DNA of 64,000 bases from contig NW_020312894.1 of the NCBI RefSeq assembly GCF_003265705.1, forward strand, positions 5,947,166 to 6,011,165, in the 5' to 3' direction. The translations under genes and the position numbers were made by a program. The notes under the pieces were generated by a model that did not search any database, was not told the origin of the DNA, and saw nothing but the letters and a program-made list of their open reading frames with translations. Positions 22,360-34,304 of this stretch are shown in pieces. Source of the DNA: Callorhinus ursinus. Taxonomy: Eukaryota; Chordata; Mammalia; Carnivora; Otariidae. Positions within the stretch are counted from its first letter, which is position 1, and each line of letters opens with the position of its first letter.

Positions 22360-24075
22360 AACTGCTATGGTCTTAAAAGCTTTGGGAACCCTCTGTATCA
22401 GCCTCTCTGTCTCTTCTCCTTGACCCCCAAGTGCAGAGCAGCTTGACCACGTCTTCTGTTGACTTGTTTCCAGCCCAGTGGAAATCTGAACCCCCGTCAG
22501 CGGATTATCAGGGTATCTTCCTAAATAAACACAACAACCACTCTCCCTAAAAGAATGTTGGTCTTTCCCTTAAGATAATTTAAAAAACCTCACTATATAA
22601 ATAAGTATGGATATCTGCACATTATAGTCAGATATAGCAAATTACATTTTTTTGTAACATATATGAAAACTCAACCTTACGTTAGGTTAATAACAAATTA
22701 ATATTTTTTCTATAATTAAGATTCAATGAGAAAGTGCAGTAGTGCACGGAATTATCTTATTATCTTCATTAAATATTTCCTGCGAAAGCAATAGTTACTG
22801 TAGTCAAACCATCAAAGCCAAAATGAGCCACAAGACAAATATTGTAGTTAAACCCTCCAGTTCCTCCAGTGGAGGCATTTGCCTACAAAATATAGGTTTC
22901 TGAGTTCTTCTGATTAACAGAGGAGTTCGTCCTTAGGTGTGATAGAAATATGATCCCTCACCAAGATACTCCATTTAAGAAAACTCTCAAGTTGTGGATA
23001 TAAACTATTTATGGTCATGTAATATCATTTTCTAAAAGGGAATTAGAAACATACTTCAGAAAACCAGCAGCTGCATAATTTGCAGTTAAGACATGCCACC
23101 CTGGAGTATTTGTAAGCCTACTTATTAGCATATATGCCAGAGATATTTGCATATTATAATTTTTAATTGGTGATTCCACATGGAAACTTACAGTTGAAAA
23201 TCTTCATGGGAAATTCTACTTCCCGTTCTTCTGGATAGAAAAAAAAAAATTTCCAAAAATGCCTTCAGAGGCTGGCTTACAAAAGAGAAAAGTATCTTGT
23301 ATCATCTTTCCTAGCAAAGATGAGACTTTTTCCGGGAGAGCAAGCATTCCCCTCCCTGCCCACCAAGTGACATTAGACCTTCTTGGCGTTTGTCTTCTGC
23401 TCCTCTGACCTCAGAGGCCCCAGGCCAGGACTAGCTACGTAATTTGTGGGGCTTCTTATTAAAAAATTAGTAATTGCAAGATGGCTATAGCAGAGCCTCA
23501 GAGCAAACTCTGGGCTCTGGACACGGAGCTCCGTGTGGCTGCCTGGGTCCCACCCCCTTGAAACCAGAACATTCAGACCTTGTTTGGCTCTCTCTTCCCT
23601 GTCAACCCTGTTCAGACTTGCCAAATCTACTTTACTTCCCCAAATCCTCTATTTCCACTCTGGAAACAAAATCGTCTGCTTTCCTGGCCATGGAAACAGT
23701 ACCCCCCAAGCTTTCTGGGAATTGAGAAATCAGGCATGCCTCTCCTTGTATTTGCTTCAGTTTCTGTAGATCACTAATTAAATATTCAGGTGGCATTTCT
23801 TTCTTCTTTGAGCATTTTTAGTTAACAAACATAAACCCTTATTTAGCATTGTTCTATTATTCCATATGAATTGGATTATCATTCTTTCACAAAGTTTCAA
23901 GATTAGTGTTGTGATTGCCAACTAAGCAAATCTATCTAGATGATTCAAAATAGAAACCTCAAGTCTAGGGTCAGAGTTCTGAACATTTCAAGAGGATAAA
24001 AACATCAGGAGGCAACAAGGTTCATTTCAAAGGAGGTACTGAATCCACTCCTGGGGAATTTATTTTAACAAGTGG
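22360..24075. other. Unclassified sequence
   Basis: AT-rich from 22.5 to 23.3 kb. No gene, RNA gene or repeat family identified. Confidence 0.35.
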
Positions 24076-24079
24076 ATTT

Positions 24080-25060
24080 ATCACAGCAAATAAGTATGGC
24101 ATGCTACTATGGGATAGATGCTGTGTGGCATTCATCAAGGAGCAAGACGCAGCCTGCTCTCGAAAGGAATTTATGATCTAGTGGAGAGAATGGGCATGTA
24201 TGCCCATGGTTCTAATAAAGACAGCAGAAAAGCAGGGCTGGAAGGTTTCCCGGCAGGTGGATTGCAGCTGGGGCTCAAATGATTTTGCCAAGGAGAGATG
24301 GGAGGTGGGCAAAGGTGCTCCAGGAAGGGGAACCTCTGTGAGCAAAGGCTCTGAGAGGAGAAAGCCCAGGCCGTGCTTGGCCAGCGGCAGATACTCTGGT
24401 GACAGGGGGAAAGTGCAGTATGTATGGAGGTGGGAGAAGAAAAGCCAGGATGAGGCCAGAAAGGGACTTGAATGCCACACTGAGGGGATTCAACTCTACA
24501 GAGAGAAAGGTGGGAGGTGGCTGTGGGAGCTGGAGGCTTTTAAATTGGGGGTTGCAGCTGTAACTTAGGGAGACCTACTGGGCACCTGTGCTAGGAAGAA
24601 GAGACGTGGGGTGAGGGGCCAGGCAGTGGGAAGGCTAGTGTCCGGGGGAAATGCAATAATGACCTGAGCAGAGGTGGTAGCAGAAAGAAGGAGGGTGGGG
24701 GTTTTATAGGGCTGGTAGGGAATAGGAGGCAGCATTCAAGAGTGATGCCGAGGTTTTGAGTCTGATGACCGGAATAACGTTGGCCCAACTGGTTGAATTA
24801 TAGGAGTTTGAAGTAGGAGGTAGTCTGGGGAGGAAGATGAAGATTTAGGTGGGCCTGGAGTGAGCATGAGGGTCTGCTGGGACATTCGGTGGGGATACCC
24901 CATAGACAGTGACGGTGTGGGCCTGGAACCTGGGAGAGGAAGGCTCTGGATTCATAGGAAGGGGTTAGCTCTGCCCAGGTTTTTGGACAAGGTTAAAGGA
25001 GGAGGATGTGGGGAGATGGGAAAGACTTGGGCTAAGAGACGGATCTTCACTTAGGAGGCA
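24080..25060 (+). mobile_element. Long L2 fragment
   Basis: The run of phrases (aggagcaagacgcagcctgc; tccaggaaggggaacctctg; aaagggacttgaatgccaca; gatgccgaggttttgagtct) follows the order of the L2 3' portion. It extends for almost 1 kb with substantial divergence. Confidence 0.75.
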
Positions 25061-25064
25061 TGGG

Positions 25065-26059
25065 GCAGGGGGTGGGGGAGATGGAGAGAAGAAAGCCCTT
25101 CTGTTTGGAATATCACACGGTAGGAGGAAGTATTTTCTGCTTGGGGAGGTCTAAGCGCTTCTGTGGCTTGGAGCTAGGAGGAAACAACCTGCGTGAGCTG
25201 GAGAGCCGTGGTGGAGCAGGGAGGAAGAGCCGGTGGGAAAGGATGCTGACGAGCAGGCCAGGTCTGTGTGAGTGAAGGCTCTTCTTTTTGCCATGCAAAT
25301 GCCACAGATGTGATCTCTGGGAGATGTGTGTCAAATTGAAATGTGCTACAGTGATAAGGCTTTGCAGTGTATGGCTCTGCCCTACCACCAGACCTACCTG
25401 GTGGTGTCATGAGCCCTGGGTATGGTGGAAGGCCAGCAGCATCTCGGGGGAAGTCGGGCATTGCTTTCCACCTGGAGATTGGTCAAATTTCCTTAATCCA
25501 TTTTACCTTCTTTTTGCTCTGATGCTTGATGTGTCTATAACCACTGCCTTAGCATCTAAATATTGATGATACTTTTTTGTGTATTTTCTGTTTTATGTTC
25601 GTAGTTCTTCCCCACATATTTGCTCCTCACTGCGACCTTGTGGTCAGGGCATTACTGATTTCTACTGGTCTGACCAGCAGCCTGAGCCTTTGGGTCAGGC
25701 CTGCAGCAGCCAGGCTGAGTATGGTCTCTTACTGATTACTCCAAAGATTGGGACTTCTGTTTTTGGAGGCATTCCAGTCCTGATGGTGTTGGTCAGGTTT
25801 TATGACCGTATGCACGATTGTACTCATAGACTGGGTCATATGAATGCACATCTGATGCAAGAAACCCCAACAAATATGGGGAAGGCAAAGCAGAGGGAGG
25901 TTGGGAAGAAAGAGGTAAATTGTGCCAAATGTGTACTTAACATTACAATGGGGGCAGTGCCACAAGCCGAGTAAATCCAGTTTATTTTTCTGATAAATAA
26001 CTGCTCCTTTGTCATCATGCAGTGATATCAGGTTCCCTTCATGCCTCCATTCTTTTCAT
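25065..26059. other. Unclassified sequence
   Basis: Nothing named. The open frame at 25579-25974 (131 codons) has no recognisable domain. Confidence 0.35.
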
Positions 26060-26078
26060 AAAGAATCCATTAGTCTTG

Positions 26079-26269
26079 GGGCACCTGGGTGGCTCAGTTG
26101 GTTAAGCGACTGCCTTCGGCTCAGGTCATGATCCTGGAGTCCTGGGATCGAGTCCCACATCGGGCTCCCTGCTCAGCAGGGAGTCTGCTTCTCCCTCTGA
26201 CCCTCTTCCCTCTCACGCTCTCTATCTCTCATTCTCTCTCAAATAAATAAATAAAATCTTTAAAAAAGA
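26079..26269 (+). mobile_element. Full-length CAN-SINE with perfect 19-bp target duplication
   Basis: Complete element from ggggcacctgggtggctcag through the CT-rich region to aaataaataaataaaatctt and an A-rich tail. The flanks carry aaagaatccattagtcttg at both 26060-26078 and 26270-26288 without mismatch. This makes it one of the youngest insertions here. Confidence 0.98.
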
Positions 26270-26469
26270 AAAGAATCCATTAGTCTTGCACGAATCTTCA
26301 ATTATCCCGCTACACAGTCTGCAGGATGCAAAGTTATTTCAGTTGATGGAGAATCTCCTTTTTACTCTCCTAACTATTTAGACAGGGATCAGATTCTAGA
26401 TCACTAATGATCTTTTCTAACATCGCATAAAATATTGAAGAAAATTTTCTATGGATTTTCTGTACAGTC

Positions 26470-26700
26470 AACACTTGGATGCCTATGTGCAGGATCCATC
26501 CCTAGCCGTTCACTTGTTCCAGAAACTTCTGCAGAGGACCTACCATGTGCCAGGGATTGGGATAAATCCTGGATAGTTTGACCCATTTGAAAAGGGGCCC
26601 ATCTACCTTGTTGAGGAGATTGGACATGTTTAGGGCTATCAACCCCAACAAGAAGAACATTACTAAATAATACCATTGTCAAGTTGCCTCTACTGAGGAC
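26470..26700 (+). mobile_element. L2-like fragment
   Basis: gaggacctaccatgtgccag, followed by ggattgggataaatcctgg, resembles the L2 'cctactatgtgccaggcact...ggggatacagc' section. Divergence is high. Confidence 0.5.
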
Positions 26701-26864
26701 AAGCCCACCGAAGAGCTTAGACTTTTTAAATTTCTAATTTAAAAAATTTTTAAAAATAATTACAAAGTTTTGGAGAAGTTACAAGTGGAATACAAAGAAC
26801 ATTGGTTTCCTGGACCATTTGAGAATAAAGTTGCTGAGTTGATACTCATCTTTCCTGAATATTT

Positions 26865-27040
26865 CAGGGAATTCTTTATAGAGAAGTCAACATTTGACCT
26901 ATATCTTGAAAAATGAAAACACTTTGGATATTTGGGGTGGGCAAAAGGGCATCTCAGAGAGAGGGATTAGTTTGAACAAAGCCAAGGACCTGGAATATTA
27001 TGAAGCACACATAGAAGAAGGTAAAATCATGAAAAGCAAG
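26865..27040 (+). mobile_element. L2 fragment
   Basis: gacctatatcttgaaaaatg and ggtgggcaaaagggcatct, then tgaacaaagccaaggacctg, match the L2 stretch 'gggaagggcattccaggcagaggg...gcaaaggcc'. Confidence 0.65.
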
Positions 27041-27734
27041 ATCAGATCATTTGTCGCTTAGGACTCTTGTTGGAAGTGACAAAATCCAACACCAGTCAGC
27101 TAAAGAAAAAAGAAACCTATTGTTTCACTTAAGGGAAAAGTCAGGGGTGCCTTTAGACATGGCTCAAAAAAAAAAAAAATGTCCCAACCCTGTTTCTCCA
27201 CGTCTTGTCACTTGGCTTCATTTATGGGCTTCATCCCAGACAGGCTTTCTTTTCATGATTACAAAAGAGCTGCAACATCTCCAGACCTTACATTTTTCAG
27301 GAGAAAATAGTTTGTCTTTCCTAAGACACCCAGAAAAAGTCTCATTGCCTCTTATTGCCTCTGACCGGTCATGTGCATATCCTTGAACCAAACAGTGTGT
27401 CAAAGGGAATGTGATTTACCCACTGATGGGCTTAGATCTCGCTCATGGGCTTCACCATTGGAGCTTATCCTCTGGGATTAGGCCAGGTCTCCTCCAACAA
27501 CAAGGAGGGAGAGCTTGGTACGGGTGGTTTTCCAGAGGGAAGTGAAGGTATGGCGGTAGATGTCTGTAGTCTGAATGTCTATAATAGGACATGTCAGGAT
27601 ATGCTCACTCAGGACATAGAATGTCCTGAGGTCAGCTTTGATGTCTGTTCAGAGTGGTGGTGGTGGTGATGATAATGATTTGCTCCGTGCTAGACGTTGT
27701 CCCAATGCCATTTACTCACTTGAACTAATTTTTA

Positions 27735-27926
27735 TTTATTTATTTATTTATTTATTTGAGAGAGAGAGAGAATGAGAGACAGAGAGTACAAGAGGGAAGA
27801 GGGTCAGAGGGAGAAGCAGACTCCCCGCTGAGCAGGGAGCCTGATGTGGGACTCGATCCCGGGACTCCAGGATCATGACCTGAGCCGAAGGCAGTCGCTT
27901 AACCAACTGAGCCACCCAGGCGCCCC
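27735..27926 (-). mobile_element. CAN-SINE, near-perfect target duplication
   Basis: The antisense tail is a TTTA repeat, and the GA-rich section leads to gagccacccaggcgcccc. The duplication ttgaactaattttta (from 27720) versus ttgaactcattttt (from 27927) has one mismatch. It appears to sit in a MIR-like fragment (27665-27720: cgtgctagacgttgtcccaa). Confidence 0.95.
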
Positions 27927-27964
27927 TTGAACTCATTTTTTATGTATACCCAGCACAGTGCTGG

Positions 27965-28555
27965 GCATACACTGGCCACTCAGTACAACCCACTGATTTC
28001 ACCACTGTTGGAAGATGCTCAAAGACACAGCCCTAAGGGCAGAGTGGCCATCAGGGATAGAGGGAATCAGCCATTCCTGGAGTGTGTTATGCTTCCATTG
28101 TTTAAAATGTTTGGAGCTCGATAGCAGGCAGCTCTTGACCATAATGCCTTGATATAATTCAGGATGCAGGGGATTTGGATGAATCCCGCAGGGCGGGACT
28201 CTTCATTTAAATAGTAATTCACTGAACTGCAGAAATTGGAATTATTAACTTTGATGACCTCAGTTAACAAGTTTATCCAAGGATAAACTTATTCATTACC
28301 TTATTGGTATGAACTGGGAGTAAAATAATATTATTTCAAATTGGATGCTGAGGAGATGCACGGGAGTGCAAAGAAGAGGCTACCAGCTAATTTTGATACT
28401 GTTTACAGCAGGGCATCAGTAGGTAAAAGCTCTGAATGAGGAGGAAATAAAGAATTATAAAATGGTATTAGTATAAAGGTAACTACTTCTACAAAAAGAA
28501 AAACGTTCCTAATTTCTGAAAGATAAAGAACAGAAAGATAAAAAAGCAAAGAGAC
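27965..28555. other. Unclassified sequence
   Basis: Nothing identified. Confidence 0.4.
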
Positions 28556-29225
28556 CACATACTGAAAGACTATTATATATTATATATTTCAATGTATGTA
28601 TCTCTTTGATAGCTGTGTATATACCTGTGTAAATACACAAATACACAATATGAAGGTGAGGCAAAATTTGTTGATTATAATAATAAATGGGTTAGCCTAT
28701 TAAAAGAAAGATTAACAGATTTGGCTACCAAAGGAGAATCCCAACACTATGCCCATATAAGAGACACTCCTAAAAAAGAGAGATCTAGGGAGGTTAAAAT
28801 TAGAGAATGGACAAATGTATACTCTGCAAAATCGTGGATGAGTAAAATAAAAAGGATAAACATGCAAGAAAGAAACCTTGGTATCTGGCAAGGTGGATTT
28901 GCGATCAGAAAGCTTATAAAAGACCAGGAAGACAGTTTATGATGTCAAGGCTCCAGTTCATAATGCAGATACCATAGTTACTAGTATTTGGGCTCCCAGT
29001 AACACAGCAACAATCTTGTAATGCAGAATCTGTGAAAGATTCAAAGAGAAGTCATGAAACACATTAACATTAGACTTAACTCATTTCTCTTAATTGGAGT
29101 TCTACCATGTGGACAAAACTTAGTAAGAATATGGAAGCCCTAACCAGCATGAGCAATGAGGTAAATCTTATGTATGATCTAAAGAACAAGGTAAGAGAAG
29201 ACATTTCTTTTTATTTTTTATTTTT

Positions 29226-29407
29226 TGAAAGATTTTATGTATTTATTTGACAGAGAAAACCAGCAGGGAGAGCGGCAGACAGAGGGAGAGGGAGAAGCAG
29301 GCTTCCCGCTGAGCAGGGAGCCCAACTGAGGGCCCGATCCCAGGACTCTTGGATTATGACCTGAGCTGAAGGCAGATGCTTAACTGACTGAGCCACCCAG
29401 GCACCCC
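29226..29407 (-). mobile_element. CAN-SINE, first of an adjacent pair
   Basis: From ttgaaagattttatgtattt to gagccacccaggcacccc, lying immediately before another SINE in the same orientation. Confidence 0.92.
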
Positions 29408-29417
29408 TATTTTATTT

Positions 29418-29612
29418 TTTTTTTAAATATTTTATTTATTTAGAGAGAGACCATTCACGTGTGGGGGGAGGGGCAGAGGGAGAGAGAGAATCCCAAGCAG
29501 ACTCCCCGCTGAGCATGGAGCCTGACATGGGCTTGATCTTACAACCCAAAACCATGACCTAAGCCAAAACCAAGGGTTAGATGCTCAGCCGATTGAGCCA
29601 CCCAGGTGCCCC
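29418..29612 (-). mobile_element. CAN-SINE, second of an adjacent pair
   Basis: From a T-run and aaatattttatttatttaga to gagccacccaggtgcccc. The host words aagacatttc (before the pair, about 29198) and aagacacctt (after, 29613) suggest the two share one target site. Confidence 0.92.
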
Positions 29613-30296
29613 AAGACACCTTCTTTTAAACTACACGTGGAACATTAAGAAAATTGACTAAATCTTATCCCACAAAGAAGATCTCAATGAATTTAGAGGA
29701 ATATAAATAATACAAGTGAGATTCTCTGATCACAAAAAGCCAGAAATTGACAACATTAACAAACCAAAACATCTTTTCACAATGAGCACTGGTAAGAAAA
29801 GCTAAAATCAACCAGTGGGGCTACACCAAACTAAAGAACTTCTGCATAGCAAAGGAAACAAATTGAAACAGCAGCCTACAGAACGGGAGAGAATATTTGC
29901 AAACCACATATCTGATAAGGGGTTAATAAACAAAATAAATAACTAAAAAAAAAAAACCGCACAAAAAACCCCAGGAAAAAAATCCACCACCACCACCACT
30001 AAAACAACAACCAAAAAATCCTCTGTTAAACAACTCTTGGATCAAAGGAAAAATGCAAATTGAAATTGCAGAAGTTCTTAAAGGTCAGTACAGGTTAAAA
30101 TATGACCTATCTAAGGGATACAGTGAAAATAGTTACCAGTGGATAACTTATAGCATTATATCGATATGACAGTAAGAACTAAAAAGAAATAAGCACCAAT
30201 GCAAAAAGCTAGTAAAAGAACAATATGGCACACTAAAAAGGGAAGTTTTGATAACCAACCATAGAGAAGTCAGTACATCAGGAAATAGAAAAGCAG

Positions 30297-30431
30297 GGGG
30301 TGTTTGGGTGGCTCAGTTGGTTAAGTGTCTGACTCTTGATCTCAGATCAGGTCTTGATCTCAGGGTCATGAGTTCAAGCCCTGCACTGGGTTTCATGTTG
30401 GGCGGGAGACTACTTAAAAAAAAAAGAAAAA
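30297..30431 (+). mobile_element. Short CAN-SINE variant with perfect 15-bp target duplication
   Basis: The head ggggtgtttgggtggctcag is followed by the tRNA-like body and a short ggcgggagactacttaaaaa end. gaaatagaaaagcag is repeated exactly at 30282-30296 and 30432-30446. Confidence 0.96.
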
Positions 30432-31037
30432 GAAATAGAAAAGCAGTAGAGATCATAAGGAAATTGAAAAGTGGATTTCTTTAAGTAAAAACCAACAAAA
30501 CGGACAAACCACCCACGAATCAACTTAAGACTTGGAGAAAGGAACTTAAGAATGGAGAAAGCAGAAATTCACAACTTAGGAGTGACAAAGGGTGAAACTC
30601 AAAAAATAAAATCAAGAGTACTTTTTACAACTCATTGGGAATAAATATGAAACCCTAAATAAAATGGGAAAATTTTCAGAAAAATACAACTTCCTGAAAT
30701 TGAACCTAGTAAAGACATTAAGTCTAAACAGACTGATTACCACAGAAGAAATAGAAAAATAAAGAACTGTCCTCCCTGAGAAGCATCAGGTGTAAGATGT
30801 ACCTTGCAAGTTCATATAATCCCAATACATCCCTAACTATTCTAGAGGGTAAAAAATGAACTTTGTTATAAAGTGAGTCTGTCAATTCTCAAATGTGAAA
30901 AGATTTCATTGAAAAATAAAACTGATTTGATCTGGCTTATAAATATTGATAAATTTTTAAATAGAAGTTATACACAATGTATCATTGAACACTACATCAA
31001 AAATTAATGATGTACTGTATGTGGCTAATTGAATTTA

Positions 31038-31660
31038 TTTTTTTATTTAATTATGTTAATCATCATACATTACATCATTGGTATTTTTTTAAATTTTATT
31101 TTATTATGTTACGTTAATCACCATATATTACATCATTAGTTTTTGATGTAGTGTTCCATGATTCATTATTTGCGTATAACACCCAGTGCTCCATTCAATA
31201 CGTGCCCTCTTTAAATACCCATCACCAGGCTAACCCATCCCCCCAACCCCCTCCCCTCTAGAACCCTCAGTTTGTTTCTCAGAGTCGATAGTCTCTCATG
31301 GTTCGTCTCCCCCTCCGATTTCCCCCCTTCATTTTTCCCTGCCTACTATCTTTTTTTTTTAACATATAATGTATTATTTATTTCAGAGGTACAGGTCTGT
31401 GATTCAACAGTCTTACACAATTCACAGTGCTTACCATAGCACATACCCTCCTCAATGTCTATCACCCAGCCACCCCAACCCTCCCACCCACCACCACTCC
31501 AGCAAGTCTGTTTCCTGACATTAAGAATTCCTCATATAAGTGAGATCATGTGATACATGTCTTTCTCTGATTGACTTATTTTGCTCTAGTTCCATCCACG
31601 TCATTGCAAATGGCAAGATTTTGTATTTTTTTTTTTTTTTGATGGCTGCATAATCCATTG
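31038..31660 (-). other. Composite L1 3' UTR, two modules split by a T-tract
   Basis: Module A (31,038-31,347) matches the L1 end seen at 63,858-64,000 (gtgttccatgattcattg; cccatcaccaggctaa). Module B (31,361 onward, ttaacatataatgtattatt) matches the end of the L1 at 16,255. A run of T (about 31,350-31,360) separates them. Within module A, ttatgttaatcatcatacat and gttacgttaatcaccatata form a further diverged tandem repeat. Confidence 0.8.
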
Positions 31661-31691
31661 TATATATATATACCACATCTTCTTTATCCAT

Positions 31692-34304
31692 TCATCTGTT
31701 GATGGACATTTTGGCTCTTTCCATAGTTTGGCTATTGTGGACATTGCTGCTATAAACATTGGGGAGCACATACCCCTTCGGATTGCTACATTTGTATCTT
31801 TGGGGTAAATACCCAGTAGTGCAATTGCTGGATCCTATGGTAACTCTGTTTACTGTTTTCCAGAGTGGTTGCACCAGCTTGCATTCCCACCAACAGTGTA
31901 GGAGGGTTCCCCTTTCTCCGCATCCCCGCCAACATCTGTCGTTTCCTGACTTGTTAATTTTAGCCATTCTGACTGGTGTGAGGTGGTATCTCATTGTGGT
32001 TTTGATTTGTATTTCCCTGATGCCAAGTGATGTGGAGCATTTTTCCATGTGTCTTTTGGCCATTTGTATGTCTTCATTGGAGAAAAGTCTGTTCGTGTCT
32101 TCTGCCCATTTCTTGACTGGATTATTTTGGGGGGATGTTGAGTTTGAGAAGTTCTTTATAGATTTTGGATACTAGCCCTTTGTCTGATATGTCATTTGCA
32201 AATATCTTCTCCCATTCTGTCAGCTGTCTTTTGGTTTTGTGTATTGTTTCTTTTGCTGTGCAGAAGCTTTTTATCTTGATGAAATCTCAATAGTTCATTT
32301 TTGCCCTTGCTTCCCTTGCCTTTGGCGATGTTTCTAGGAAGAAGTTGCTGTGGCTGAGGTCGAAGAGGTTGCTGCCTGTGTTCTCCTTTAGGATGTTGAT
32401 GGACTCCTATCTCACATTTAGGTCTTTCACCCATTTTGAGTCTATTTTGGTGTGTGGTGTAAGGAAATGGTCCAGTTTCATTCTTCTGCATGTGGCTGTC
32501 CAATTTTCCCAACACCATTTGTTGAAGAGACTGTCTTTTTTCCATTGGACATTCTTTCCAGCTTTGTCGAAGATGAGTTGACGATAGAGTTGAGGGTCCA
32601 TTTCTGGGTTCTCGATTCTGTTCCATTGATCTATGTGTCTGTTTTTGTGCCAGTACCATACTGTCTTGATGAGGACAGCTTTGTAATAGAGCCGGAAGTC
32701 CGGAATTGTGATGCCGCCAGCTTTGCTTTTCTTTTTCAACATTCCTCTGGCTATTTGGGGTCTCTTCTGGTTCCATACAAATTTTAAGATTATTTGTTCC
32801 ATTTCTTTGAAAAAAGTGGATGGTATTTTGATGGGGATTGCATTGAATGTGTAGATTGCTCTAGGTAGCATTGACATCTTCACAATGTTTGTTCTTCCAA
32901 TCCATGAGCATGGAACGTTTTTCCATTTCTTTGTGTCTTCTTCAATTTCTTTCATGAGTATTTTATAGTTTTCTGAGTACAGATCCTTGGCTTCTTTGGT
33001 TAGATTTATTCCTAGGTATCTTATGGTTTTGGGTGCAATTGCAAATGGGATCGACTGCTTAATTTCTCTCTCTTTTGTCTTGTTGTTGGTGTATAGGAAT
33101 GCCACTGATTTCTGGGCATTGATTTTATATCCTGCCACTTGACTGAATTCCTGTATGAGTTCTAGCAGTTTTGGGGTGGAGTCTTTTGGGTTTTCCACAT
33201 AAAGTATCATATCATCTGCAAAGAGTGAGAGTTTGACTTCCTCTCTGCCGATTTGGATGCCTTTGATTTCTGTTTGTTGTCTGATTGCTGTGGCTAGGAC
33301 TTCTACTACTGTGTTGAATAGCAGTGGTGAGAGTGGACATCCCTGCCGCATTCCTGACCTTAGGGGGAAAGCTCTCAGCTTTTCCCCATTGAGAGTGATA
33401 TTCGCTGTGGGTTTTTTATAGATGGCTTTTATGATATGGAGGTATATACCCTCTCTCCCTATACTCTGAAGAGTTTTGATCAAGAAAGGATGCTGTCCTT
33501 TGTTGAATGCTTTTTCTGCATCTATTGAGAGGATCACATGGTTCTTGTTCTTTCTTTTATTAACGTATTGAATCACATTGATTTGCGGATGTTGAACCAA
33601 CCTTGCAGCCCAGGAATAAATCCCACTTGGTTGTGGTGAATAATCCTTTTAATGTACTGTTGGATCCTATTGGCTAGTATTTTGGTGAGTATTTTTGCAT
33701 CCATGTTCATCAGGGATATTGGTCTGTAATTCTCCTTTTTGATAAGGTCTTTGTCTGATTTTGGGATCAAGGTAATGCTGGCCTCAAAAAATGAATTTGG
33801 AAGTTTTCCTTCCATTTCTATTTTTTGGAACAGTTTCAGAAGAATAGGTATTAATTCTTCTTGAAATGTTTGGTAGAATTCCCCTGGGAAGCCATCTGGC
33901 CCTGGGCTCTTGTTTGTTGGGAGATTTTTGATGACTGCTTCAATTTCCTTAGTGGTTGTGGATCTGTTCAGGTTTTCTATTTCTTCCTGGTTCAGTTTTG
34001 GTAGTTGATACATCTCTAGGAATGCATCCATTTCTTCCAGAGTATCTAATTTGCTGGCATAGAGTTGCTCATAATATGTTCTTATAATTGTTTGTATTTC
34101 TTTGGTGTTGGTTGTGATTTCTCCTCTTTCATTCATGATTTTATTTATTTGGGTCATTTCTCTTTTCTTTTTGATAAGTCTGGCCAGGGGTTTATCAATC
34201 TTATTAATTCTTTCAAAGAACCAGCTCCTAGTTTCATTGATCTTTTCTACTGTTCTTTTGGTTTCTATTTCATTGATTTCTGCTCTGATCTTTACTATTT
34301 TGTC
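31692..34304 (-). pseudogene. L1 ORF2 remnant: reverse transcriptase and C-terminal domain
   Basis: In L1, ORF2p nicks genomic DNA and reverse-transcribes L1 RNA there. Here the endonuclease domain is missing. The remaining frame starts just upstream of the RT domain ([10 protein letters not shown] at about 34,292). RT motifs are visible: IDAEKAF (33,525-33,505), [11 protein letters not shown] (about 33,348-33,316) and the catalytic FADD (33,222-33,211). A cysteine-rich C-terminal motif, CX3CX7HX4C, begins at about 31,934. Breaks: a 4-base deletion near 33,580 where an atca tandem seems to have lost a copy, shifting the frame; a TAG at 32,407-32,409; a TGA at 32,287-32,289 where the family has a tryptophan codon; and loss of frame after the cysteine motif. 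No functional protein is expected. Confidence 0.93.

Larger units (their letters stand above)
28560..31037 (+). mobile_element. Old plus-strand L1, ORF2 5' half
   Basis: Diverged L1 ORF2 sense wording is recognisable: the endonuclease-domain stretch tacacgtggaacattaagaa, then aatgaatttagaggaatata and gattctctgatcacaaaaag. It continues towards the RT domain (ggataacttatagcattata). No long open frame survives. A piece at 29757-29960 (ctacaccaaactaaagaact, then tatctgataaggggttaata) belongs near the 3' end of ORF2. It is out of order, so it is probably a separate inserted fragment. The element resumes after the young L1 at 36,153. Confidence 0.7.

Noticed and set aside
31759..32175. 138-codon plus-strand open frame
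   Set aside because: Antisense shadow of L1 ORF2.
32192..32776. 194-codon open frame on the minus strand
   Set aside because: It is in a shifted frame overlapping the true L1 ORF2 frame.
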